From Oscheius tipulae (lineage: Eukaryota; Nematoda; Chromadorea; Rhabditida; Rhabditidae), in NCBI GenBank assembly GCA_037178975.1, contig JASJZH010000005.1, forward strand, positions 9,200,501-9,264,500: DNA of 64,000 nt, read 5' to 3'. Numbering within the stretch: the stretch's first letter is position 1; each line of letters begins with the position of its first letter. The position numbers were made by a program, and so were the translations under genes. Below are positions 1-9,630 of this stretch, piece after piece. The notes under the pieces were generated by a model. It worked only from the letters and a program-made list of their open reading frames with translations. It was not told the DNA's origin and did no database searches.

Positions 1-333
1 AGAAGGGGCACAAAGATGAGGAAGAGAGAAGGAGTAATGAATTCGCTAATCGTCTCCGAGGGGCTAAATAACACTGCCCCGGACATTATGCAGTAGCATA
101 ACACGATGCAAATCGCTGGAGAGGAGGACTTGGAGATCACAACTTGACGTAAGACATTCTGAACATTTGAATTGCTTTCTGATTACACAGCTTTGTATGT
201 TTTTTTGTCTGCTCCGTCTAATGAATTTTTCACACGAGGCCTTTGCAAAATTCCCCGCAGTCTCTCTCTCTCTCTCTCTCTCTTTCTCTCACAAATAAAT
301 TCAATCAAGCTCTTATTAAATAGAAGTTTATGT
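1..333. other. Spacer with a (TC)n microsatellite
   Basis: No coding exon is supported here. Positions 261-290 are a TC microsatellite. This is the 3' flank of the minus-strand mucin gene that ends at 334. The stretch from about 300 to 376 resembles 9603-9659, so it lies inside the duplicated unit. Confidence 0.6.
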
Positions 334-3300
334 TCACAGAATCACGGCCAATAAAATCGCGACAGACGCTGCCAATGGTCCAGAGCCTTTCGGGGTCGTG
401 GGCGCGGTTGTCTGGGTCGTAGCTGCATTTGAGGGTACGGTGGTTTGGGTAGTGGGCGATGTGGGTTTGGTGGCTTGGGTAGAGAGTGATGAGGGTGAGG
501 GTGATGAGGGTATGGTGGCTTGGGTAGTGGGCGATGTGGGTTTGGTGGTTTGGGTAGAGAGTGACGAGGGTGAGGGAGAGGGTGAGGTTGATGAGGGTTT
601 GGTGGTTTGGGTAGAGAGTGATGAAGGTGAGGGAGAGGGTGAGGGTGATGAGGGTTTGGTGGTTTGGGTAGTGGGCGATGTGGGTGAGGGAGAGGGAGAG
701 ATTGATGAGGGGTTGGTGGTTTGGGTAGTGGGCGATGTGGATTTGGTGGTTTGGGTAGAGAGTGATGAGGGTGAGGGAGAGGGTGAGGTTGATGAGGGTT
801 TGGTGGTTTGGGTAGTGGGCGATGTGGATTTGGTGGTTTGGGTAGAGAGTGATGAGGGTGAGGGAGAGGGTGAGGTTGATGAGGGGTTGGTGGTTTGGGT
901 AGTGGGCGATGTGGGTGAGGGAGAGGGAGAGGTTGATGAGGGGTTGGTGGTTTGGGTAGAGAGTGATGAGGGTGAGGGAGAGGGTGAGGTTGATGAGGGT
1001 TTGGTGGTTTGGGTAGTGGGCGATGTGGGTGAGGGAGAGGGAGAGGTTGATGAGGGTATGGTGGCTTGGGTAGTGGGCGATGAGGGTGAGGGAGAGGGTG
1101 AGGTTGATGAGGGGTTGGTGGTTTGGGTAGTGGGCGATGTGGGTGAGGGAGAGGGTGAGGGTGATGAGGGTATGGTGGCTTGGGTAGTGGGCGATGTTGG
1201 TTTGGTGGTTTGGGTAGAGGGTGATGAGGGTGAGGGAGAGGGTGATGAAGGTTTGGTGGCTTGGGTAGTGGGCGATGTTGGTTTGGTGGTTTGGGTAGAG
1301 AGTGATGAGGGTGAGGGAGAGGGTGAGGGTGATGAGGATTTGGTGGCTTGGGTAGTGGGCGATGTGGGTGAGGGAGAGGGAGAAGGTGATGTCGATGGGC
1401 GAGTGGTAGGAGGGGGGGAAGGGGTAGAAGGTGATGGGGATGCAGAAGACGAAGGAGTAGCGGACGGTGAGGGTTTGGGTGATGAGGATGTAGATGGAGC
1501 TGGAGATGATGTAGAAGAAGATGAAGGCGACAGAGAGGGTGAGCTCGATCCCTAAAAATTGTCTCATAGAAACGAAGACATCCAGACAAAGAATAGAAGC
1601 TCGACAAGACTTACAGTGGTCTGGACTGAGCTAAAAGCGACTAGGGTGCTAGAGACTCTACTGGTCGTTCCCATAAGAGTACTGGTAACAGTACTCTGGG
1701 TAGTCACAGCCGTGGCGCTAGTCATTGGGCTGGAAGACACAGGTGTAGGTGACGGTTGTCCAGTACTGATAGTCACGGAGCCGGTTGTCTTGCCTGTAGT
1801 CGAGGAAGGGACCTGGCTAGTAGTCGGCTTTGTAACAGTAGAGACAGGAGCAGTCGGATTCATCGTCGTGGAAGAGACAGTCGAGCTAGTCATAGTAGTC
1901 GGACTGGACTGAGTGATCGAAGGTACAGTACGCGTTCCTATTACGATAGTCGAGCTACTCGACTGGGTAGTGTATGATTGCCTGCTAGTGGAAGCAACAG
2001 TGGATAGAAGGGAGGTGCTAGAGTACATGACACGTGTCGTTACCGGATTCGGTCCCGTGGTCGAGTGACCAGGAGAGGAACTTGATGATGGGGCAATGCT
2101 CGGAGATGATGAAGAGGCTGGAGGTGAGACTAAAAGTATAGTTTCCATGGATCAGATAGTCAACATACTTGTAGTTCCTCCACTACTCGTTGACCCAGGT
2201 GTCGTTGTGACAGTAGATGGACCTCCAGTCGTACTTCCCTGGCTCGGAGGGGTCGTGGCATTGTTTGGAATAAGTGTAAATTGAGTGGTTGTAGATGCAA
2301 TTGTCGTCGGCAAAATGGTCACACTGGGCTCTGAACGAGTAAAAGTTAGTCCGTGTCCTAGTCAGCCTTGTCCCCTACCGCGCAAGGTCACAACCGCCCA
2401 GCGCAGTTGGTTAGCCCTTCGACCGCATTTCTGAAGATGTCAGGTTCGAATATCACGCAGGACAAAATGTTTGTTTTCGTCTCACAACATATTCCGATGG
2501 GTTATGTGACCAAAATGATAACTTTCATCACTTCACATCCATCAAAATTTTACGCTAAATTCAAAAAAACTGACTGTTCATCGGTCCCAGATAGCCGTAA
2601 CCGTAGTTTCCGCTCTTCCCCATCACGTAGAAACTGTAAAACTGGTCGGCGGAGATACTACTCAGCGTAATACTGTGGTATCCCTGAATATATTACATTC
2701 AAGAAACAATAAACAAACTGACAGCATTGGCGACAGGGAAACTCCACGACCAGTAAGAGCTTCCTTCAAAATTAAGCAAAGTATGACTGTGGCTCGAATT
2801 CAGCAGCTGTCCGTCAATGTACATCCTAAGGCAATATAAAATCGTGCAGACGATCTCTATGTTATCCCCATCGTTCCTCGTGTAGAAATACGAGTTGTTC
2901 GTGATGTAGGAGCTAGGAGACGTCACCGAGGTGATGAAGGCTCCCTGTTGCCCAGTGGAGGAAGATGAGTCGTAGAGACGAGTCACGTGCGTGGCGGATT
3001 GACTGAACTATTTTAAAGAAAGGGTGACGATGCGCAAACCCGGAATGGAAAACTACAGCTCTCCCAAAAGAGGAATAGTCTTGGAGGTCAGAGGTCAGAC
3101 TCGGATCAATGGAAAGAGTACGAGTCACTGTCTGCTGGCTATCCTCGAAGCCAGTAATGGAGACCTGAAAATATCAACTGTGTATTTCTCTGTAACCTCG
3201 TTCCAAAACTGATAGATTATGTTCTCTTAATCATTCATTTTGAATGCTGAGACAGAACAGGATGGTGACAGAGACAGATTAAGAAGTGGTTAGGAGCTGA

Positions 3301-5833
3301 CAGATGATCAAGAACAGTATTACAGGAAGGAATTGATAGGGCGGACCACGAAATCAGAAATCAGAAGCTTTACCTGACACACGATATTTCTGTCAGTTTC
3401 TGTTAGAAAGCATGTGCCGAAATATGGAGGTGAATGGTTGACAGCCGATATAAAAAGGGAACTGAGACAGACTAACTAGAGATAAGAGTTTGCAAGATTA
3501 TCAAAGACAGTGTGAGAAGGACAAATTGGGGACAATGTAAGCTCTACTATCTAATGCGCAATGGCTTCTGTAGTGCTGTCTGTTTGTTCGTCCGTGGACA
3601 CAAACCAGAAGCGGACAAATTATGTTTGTCCTTGTGCTGTCCAGAAAAAATTATTGTCAATATTGGGTGGCAAGTCAACTTTGGATGCGCTCTAGAGTTT
3701 TGTCGCAGTGAAGCCACTAGGAATCTTTTGTTACAACAAAGTTTAGGCCACCAACGCGAACTGAAGGCAAAAAGACGGCGGAAGCCGTCAGAAGTAAGAT
3801 GCTGGAACAAGTTGACAGACGGTATAGGCAGTGAGACAAAGAGACAAGATCTATACTCACTTTCTGAGTTCCCGGACAGTTTCTCGGAATGTCCACATAG
3901 AAGCTGCCACTTCCGACCGTATCGGAGATATGATCATCGTCGACCCATTCATACGATCTGCAGCCTGAAACCAGATATGCAGGCCAAGAGACAAACTTAC
4001 CAAAGATTGGTACAGGAATCGGCATGAAGGCCACATGATCACACAGTCCTTGAAAGACACCAACACACGTAACTCCCGCCACAATTTGAATTGGGGCGTC
4101 CGAAGAGATTCTGTAGGTTCTGGGCAGAGAATCCGTGGTGGTCAGAGCGAGATAGTCTGTCTGTCCGCCGGAGCCATCAACCTGGAGGGGATATCTCGGA
4201 GTCTGAATAGCCTTACCGTGAAATTGAGTGGCCCACTCGAGGAGTGCTCGACGATTTCCAGCAAAATCTGAGCTGTTCTCTGGGTCGGAATAAAAGTTAC
4301 GATGTGATATTGTTTCGGAATAGCCAGAGAGGCTGCAGGTAATGTGAATGTGTAGTAGGTGGAGCCCCAGTTTGTGGGCAGGACTGCAAATGGAAGTTTT
4401 GGGAAGAAGGTTGGTGCTTTATTCTTTCTAACTTGTATGCCCAATATCAAGATGATTAATCAACGTTTTAGTAACTGCAGAGCACTGGGAGCGACCCTCA
4501 TCTTTGAGTCTTTTTTGACTTGTCCACTCTAATCTAGAATAACACTTGCCAAAAAAGTCTAAACATGTTTCTCAAGTTATCCGGGATAATTTTAGACATC
4601 AGTCGCTTACGCTCCTGGCGGAACCACTCACACTGTCAGTGCTCATTTTCTAACTTGAATTGTCCTGAGTTGTCTTGTCTAATCTAGGATAACACTTCAC
4701 GTTCCAAAACTTCTGGGAACGTCTTCACCTTCGTAGCAAGCTACCATCAATTTACCGACCTATGAAAGGATGGTAGCTTGGTTAGGCAGCGACGGGGATC
4801 GAACTTGGGACTCTTCTATTAGCGCTGGCGCCACTTGCCACGGCGCTTTCCTGCAGTATGACAGGATTATGGCAGTGAAAGGCACATTTTCAATTCCAGA
4901 AGTCCTGTTTTGATCAAGACCCAATCTTCAATGAATAGCCCAAAACTTTTTCTGTGTATCTCACTGTTCTACAGCATATTTCGCCCAGATGACGCCAATT
5001 ATACGACCGTGATAAGACGGGAGTCCTCTTTTTCAATTGCTTACCCATGAACGTGTCTCCCCTTCCAGTCTTCGTATCATAGTTATTGGCCAGAACCGTC
5101 ACAGCACAAGTTGAATTGGCGGTCAGTGTGATTGCCGGGACCCTTCTGTACTGAGGAGTCTCAGTTGTGTCGAAGGCGAAGCCATAAAATGAAGGGACTG
5201 GTAGCTGAAACCCTATTTTTTCAAGTTTTGAAAAGAAGATACAGTAGCCAATCCATTGGCGGGAACGGTAGTCGAGGCCGTTTTTAATGGACCATTGAAA
5301 TAGTCTCTGTAGGTCATTTGAAATGTACAGTCTCCCTGAGTGCCGCCATTTAATACTGTAACACTTTGTTAAGAGGCTCCTTGAAACTAACTAGTTATAG
5401 TTAAATTCTGATTTGGCGTGTTTGGATTATTGTCGGCGTTTCGCAAAAAATTCCAATTAAACTCTGTTCCTTCCGAATCATAGAGTCCTCGGGCCGGTAG
5501 AGCCAGTAGGAGAAAGCCTGAAAAAGCTTGATAGGGGAGGGTTGAATTATTTTACAGCCTGCTTCTTGGCTTGGACAAGAGCAAACAATCAATTTTGGTA
5601 CCACAGCTAACAAAAACTGTATTAGAATTATGATAGAACCAAACTCTGAGTGCCGGCTGGCTTCCATGTCAGTACCAAGTGCCGCGGCCACGGTCTGCGA
5701 GATCCAGCGCTCGAATCCCGGACTCGAGTTTTTCATTTTAGACAGCCCAAAAAGCCAACCAAGAGGTTCTAGTTGGATGTCTGACAGTGGACAATGCCTA
5801 AATTAGAAAAGACTCACCTAAAAGCGTGATCAT
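334..5833 (-). CDS. Mucin-tailed, probably GPI-anchored surface protein with IgGFc-binding-like and CUB-like regions (copy 1)
   Basis: Exons in coding order: 5833-5818, 5517-5392, 5355-5243, 5204-5045, 4383-4217, 4181-4001, 3964-3861, 3164-3057, 3007-2735, 2683-2575, 2330-2169, 2129-1615, 1551-334. They total 3252 nt, or 1083 aa plus stop, with consistent phases. Residues 1-16 (MITLLGFLLLALPARG) form a signal peptide. Residues of about 20-320 resemble the nematode IgGFc-binding N-terminal type, with a phrase like RISSDAPIQIVAGVTC. A CUB-like stretch follows to about 450. Residues 453-1065 are Ser/Thr/Pro-rich. The end, GPLAASVAILLAVIL, is a short hydrophobic tail typical of a GPI signal. The last exon is read in the frame giving SPSPTSPTTQTTK-like repeats. 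This frame has no ATG and is easily missed. Function is inferred only as a cell-surface or secreted mucin. The domain names are from memory of family patterns. Confidence 0.8.
425..1385 (-). repeat. Coding minisatellite of the mucin stalk
   Basis: This is a degenerate tandem array on the plus strand of units such as GTGGGCGATGTGGG joined to GGTGAGGGAGAGGG and TGATGAGGGTTTGG. Unit lengths vary but appear to stay in multiples of three. It lies inside the last exon of the mucin gene and codes for a Ser-Pro/Thr-Thr repeat suited to O-glycosylation. All three minus-strand frames and one plus-strand frame are open across it, so long ORFs in the other frames are by-products of base composition. Confidence 0.85.
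2395..2455 (+). repeat. tRNA-like SINE in a mucin-gene intron
   Basis: The segment has a box A-like GCGCAGTTGGTTAG and a box B-like GGTTCGAATA. It lies in the intron between exons 10 and 11 of the minus-strand mucin gene. The same insertion is present at 9780-9845 in copy 2, so it predates the duplication. Confidence 0.6.
3543..3810 (+). repeat. Interspersed repeat family R1, full copy
   Basis: It begins CTCTACTATCTAATGCGCAA and carries a GTCTGTTTGTTCGTC motif. Related copies lie at 10935-11085 (truncated), 27088-27372, 40973-41245 (reverse) and 52376-52560. It sits in intron 7 of the mucin gene. I see no coding capacity or terminal repeats, so its class is unknown. Confidence 0.6.
4725..4848 (-). 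repeat. tRNA-like SINE in an intron of copy 1
   Basis: GGGGATCGAACTTGGGACTC on the plus strand is a reversed box B. The matching element is at 11880-11995 in copy 2. It also carries a small hairpin, GTAGCAAGCTACCATC with GATGGTAGCTTGG. Confidence 0.5.
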
Positions 5834-5942
5834 GGCTGCTCTCGGGGAGATAAGCGATGGATGGGATGCAATTACGACCGACACACCTACAGATAACAGT
5901 TACACAACGCTGAACACTTTATTCCGGGGAGGGGGGAAGAAA

Positions 5943-7760
5943 TCACTGAGGACACTGGAGATGGTAGAGCTGAAACTGGCCGACGGTAAAGTTACTGATC
6001 GCGTTCCAGTCATACATGTAGCAGTTGTGCTGGAGGCCGGATTGCTCGTAGGCTGAAGTCCTGTTATTCTTTTTAATAAAACTTGTTATGCAACATTCCA
6101 AAGAGTTTACGAGTTCCAAATGTGTGAATAACCTACTCTTATCACTTCCTTTAAAGTTTTATGCGCGACCGAGTCAGCAGTAGACCGATGATTGGCCACA
6201 AGATGGGAGGCAGAAGGGGTTAGGTTCTGCCGAGGCGGTACGGGTGGGAAGTTGTTTCAATTTCAAAGATAGTGCGGGTGGGAGACATTCTGACTTCCGA
6301 AACAGTACGGGGTGTAAGTTGTCTGGTTACTTACAGGGTGCGGCATAATTACGGTAACAAAGTATTTGCTACGTAAAAACACGAGTCGAGCATAACATGA
6401 AAAACGACCATATAGGTTTTATTTGCTATAAAAAACTAAACAAAATGACATGTTAACATTCAAAGAGGTCGCCATCAGCGTCGATACAGGCTTGAAGTCT
6501 CTTGGTGAAGGCGTCGACGGTGGCGCCCAGGTACGCAACATTTAACTCATTCCATGCCTTCTCCAGTGCTCTCTTCAGGGAGTCGATGTTCTTGTGTGGC
6601 TTTGAGCAGGCTTTAGCTTCGAGAACACTCCAGACAGAGTTATCTAGCGGATTGAGATCCGGAGACCATTGGTTAAAGTCGATGAAGTCTGGGAAGTTCT
6701 GTCTGCACCATGCTTGAACGGAATGATGCTTATGAGCTTGAGCTCAGTCCTGTTGAAAGCAGAAGTGCTTGTTTCCAAAGTGTCTTTTTGCCCAGGGCAT
6801 AAGTTGGCTCTTCAGCATATCGAGATAATTGTTGCCGTTGACCTTGATTCTTTGAAGAACGAAAATGAGAGGAGACTTTCCGTCAGAAGTGATACCGGCA
6901 AAGACCATAACACTTTTTGGATAGCCGGTTCGTTGTATGGTCACTTTTGGCTTCGAACTGGAGAAGATTCGGTCATTCTGCTTATTTACGGACTGCTCGA
7001 CGGTGAATAACTTTTCATCAGTGAACAGGATCGTCTTGTGCGCTCCGCTTCGGAAACGTCTAAGCAACTCGGTAGCTCGATCCTTTCTCTTTGCTTTGGC
7101 TGCTAGTGAGAGATATTGGGAGAACATAAATGACTATTGAGAGAAAAGCAGAAAAAAGTAAAATGAATTTGTAAATTCTCAAAAATGAAATTCCGCGCGC
7201 ACGCATGTTGTTACCGTAATTATGCCGCACCCTGTATACAGGGCAGAAAGAGAGAAACAATTTCATCACTCTCTTGCATATTGTCAAAACATCTGGCTTG
7301 TCTGAAAAGAGACAAGGGTCATGTCAGATCCTGTCAAGGAATGATTTGACAAGACAACATTGGAAAGCTAGGAAAAAGGTATGGGGCCTCAGATAGACAG
7401 AGATTGGATAACACAGCTAACTAAACAGACTAACAGAGCAAGTACAGATGGACAGAGTTGGTCTGGATGACAGCAACCAGAGTAGAGGATGAAATTTGGA
7501 CTCGGTCGAGAGACGAGACGTGCTCGCGACCGTTGTTGTCCTCACGCCTTTATTCCCCCTTACTGCCACTTGTCACTCCAGAATCGTGGGCTGGGGTTGT
7601 AGGTAGGCCTCCTTCTCCAGCTGGAAGCCTACTACACAAGAGTTTTAACAGGAACAAGCTCCTCCTTCACAGACTATACTGTTGCTCAACGGAGGACGGT
7701 TCGGGTTCGGTACCCTGCCCGGTGCTATTGCATGTGATACCCATGCAATTTCAGGGCGCG
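5943..7760 (-). pseudogene. Remnant of the PAN/TSP1 gene (copy 1)
   Basis: Positions 6052-5943 match the last exon of the intact gene at 13167-13058, with the same length of 110 nt and an intact stop. Positions 6060-6330 resemble the next intron. About 7243-7290, 7300-7490, 7490-7690 and 7693-7755 match separate pieces of the intact gene near 14.06, 14.43-14.64, 15.44-15.64 and 15.81-15.87 kb. The first PAN and TSP1 exons, and the exon matching 13717-14052, are missing. Positions 6334-7234 are a mariner insertion. This is a rearranged, non-functional copy. The downstream mucin gene stays intact. Confidence 0.75.
6334..7234 (-). mobile_element. Internally deleted, inactive mariner-type transposon
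   Basis: Perfect 27-bp terminal inverted repeats start CAGGGTGCGGCATAATTACG at 6334-6360 and are mirrored at 7208-7234. TA target duplications flank both ends. At 901 bp it is shorter than a usual 1.3-kb element. The minus-strand ORF 7127-6744 codes for part of a DDE/D transposase, with TDEK and FQQD motifs. A TGA stop directly follows FQQD, and the frame then continues to SPDLNPLD. By my count 34 residues separate the last two catalytic Asp residues, as in mariner. The N-terminal DNA-binding part is missing. Confidence 0.9.
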
Positions 7761-7766
7761 AAAGAG

Positions 7767-8189
7767 GTTAAAAGGGCTACAAATCAGAGCTAAAACCGCT
7801 TCGTGAAATAAATTTAAGCTCAAGTAGCAAGCCAAAAGATCGGCTCGATTTTTACCGGATAACGCAGTCGGTAAGAGGCCCGACTACGGATCCAAAGATC
7901 CGGGTTCGAAGAGAGACAGAAAAACAGTAAGCCAGAGAGAAACTGGAAGACAGAGTGGCTGAGAGACCAAGAGATAGATAGACAGAGAGACAGAGAGTCG
8001 GAGAGACAAAGAGACAGAAAGACAGAGAGACAGAGAGGCAGTAACTTAGAGAGACAGGGAAACAAACACAGTAAACCAGGGAAATAGAGAGTTTGAGTAA
8101 AATCTAAAAAGAGGAAGTCTCGCCAGTAATTGAGGAGGAAGTCTGGAGACAACTACATCGGATGAAGATGCGGAGAGTCCCTTGACTCA
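7767..8189. other. Spacer with a tRNA-like SINE and GACAG-rich tract
   Basis: Positions 7852-7912 read ACGCAGTCGGTAAGAGG, then CGGATCC, then GGGTTCGAA on the plus strand, a tRNA-derived SINE head. Positions 7915-8090 are rich in (A)GACAGAGAGACAGA. No exon is supported. Confidence 0.55.
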
Positions 8190-9600
8190 ATCACGACCAT
8201 GCAGCTCCGAGTTGTGGAAGCGGAAATTGTGCCTCCTCTCGCACGTCTCTTGACTCGGATGCTCCAACATCGTGTGGTTCCTCCTGGATTCGGTGATTCG
8301 ATTATCACCCTCGTACCGAAGAAAGGTGATCACACAGACCTAACCAACTTCCGTCCAATCTCCGTGCTACCAGCTCTTCACACGAGTGATGTTGGCCAGG
8401 ATGCAAGGAAGTCTGGAATTCAACCAGCCAATCGAGCAAGCAGGATTCTGACGAAGCTATTCGACGGTGGACACACCTTCATACCATCAGACAACTGATC
8501 GACACAAGGCCTCCGGTTACCGAAGTCACCTCTATCTTGTGTTCGTCGATTTCCGGTAAGCCTACGACACCATTGAGTGGGACGCTGTCTGGAATTCACT
8601 CCAGAAACACGGTTCGGACCAACTCTATATCGAGATGCTGCGAAGGGTCTACAGAGATGCTGGTTGCAAGATCAAGGTGGAAGAAGAGTTAGTGGATGTC
8701 AACATTAAACGTGGAGTTCGTCAAGGATGCGTGCTTTCTCTACTGCTCTTCAACGCTGTACTCGAAGACGTCTTCCGTCAACTCAATTGGGACGACATCG
8801 GTTTTAACATCAACGGCCGTAAGCTGACTCATCTTTGCTACGTCGACGATGTCGTTCTTATCGGAAAGAGTCTGAGACCTGTGCAGCGGGTGGTGGCTGA
8901 ACTAAAACAAGGAAGCCGTAGGATTGGGCTCGAAAACAACCATCGCAAGACCTTCGCGATGACAAATGTCTACGCGGGAGATCTACGCTTGACAGACAAG
9001 CTATACAGTTTGTCCGGCATTTCATTTACCTTGGATGTTCGGTAACCTGTACCTCGGAGAACCAGGAGCTGTCCCATCGGATCAGAGCGTCTTGGGCCGC
9101 CTTCAATCGCCACCGTCTCTTCCTCATCAAGAGCTGTCCCGATGAAAACGAAACGACGAGTGTACCTGACCTGCATCGTCCAAAGTTTGCTGCTGCGAAA
9201 TCTGGAGCTTTCGCACAGAGGATCGAGCTAAATTACAACAATGTCAGGAAAGGGAAATGCTCGGTATCACACTTCGGGATCGTGTGAGGAATGAGGAGGT
9301 GAGAAGAAGGACAGAACTACCGAATTGACATGGACGAGGAAGTTGAAATGGGCGAGAAAAGTGGCCGAGATGAAAGGAACAAGGTGGTCGAAAGCGATGA
9401 CGGAATGGATTCCTCTAAATCAGCGACGAGCTCGAGAGAGACCGTGAATGAGATGGGAAGATGTGCTGAAGAAAGCCTGTGGTCGCCTCGGACGAACTCC
9501 AACCACGTGGATGGGAAAGGAAAGAGGGGGAGGCGAAGAGTGGGTTCGCGCTATGAGAACGGCAAGGGAGCCCTGACATGATAGCAAGCCCTTGATTCCA
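8190..9600 (+). mobile_element. Non-LTR (RTE-like) retrotransposon fragment with reverse transcriptase
   Basis: Plus-strand reading pieces give RT motifs in order: a PKKGD...NFRPIS block (about 8320-8380), FVDFR-stop-AYD (about 8545-8570, where Lys or Gln is expected at the stop), VRQGCVLS...FNAVLE (about 8715-8765), YVDDVVLIGK (about 8839-8868) and RIGLENNHRKT. Near 9330-9540 a degenerate C-terminal region resembles the WAGHV...RW...EW...GR...R tail of RTE-type proteins. Frameshifts and stops mark it as dead. It sits between the two duplicated units and is absent from the matching place in the other copy. Confidence 0.8.
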
Positions 9601-9630
9601 ACAATAAAATTAAATTTAATCAAACTATGT

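Noticed and set aside
425-1385. CRISPR-like repeat array
   Set aside because: Units vary in length and have no distinct spacers. The context is eukaryotic and the array is coding.
305-1607. Long minus-strand ORFs in the other two frames (LTLITLYPNHQ-type and LPKPPNPHHP-type repeats) and a plus-strand Glu/Val/Gly-rich ORF
   Set aside because: They are shadows of the mucin minisatellite. Only the third minus frame joins by splicing in phase to the upstream Ser/Thr exons and ends in a GPI-like tail.
2998-3060. In-frame TAG at about 3008-3010 suggesting the CUB-like part of copy 1 is a pseudogene
   Set aside because: The TAG is the end of an acceptor (TTTAAAATAG). Splicing 3057 to 3007 restores the frame, and the paralogue splices at the matching site.
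3512-4082. 171-codon plus ORF and overlapping minus ORFs
   Set aside because: They run across an intron, an R1 repeat and real minus-strand exons. There is no coherent product.
7852-7912. A functional tRNA gene
   Set aside because: Box A and box B are present, but I see no 7-bp acceptor stem. The same sequence recurs many times, so it is a SINE head.
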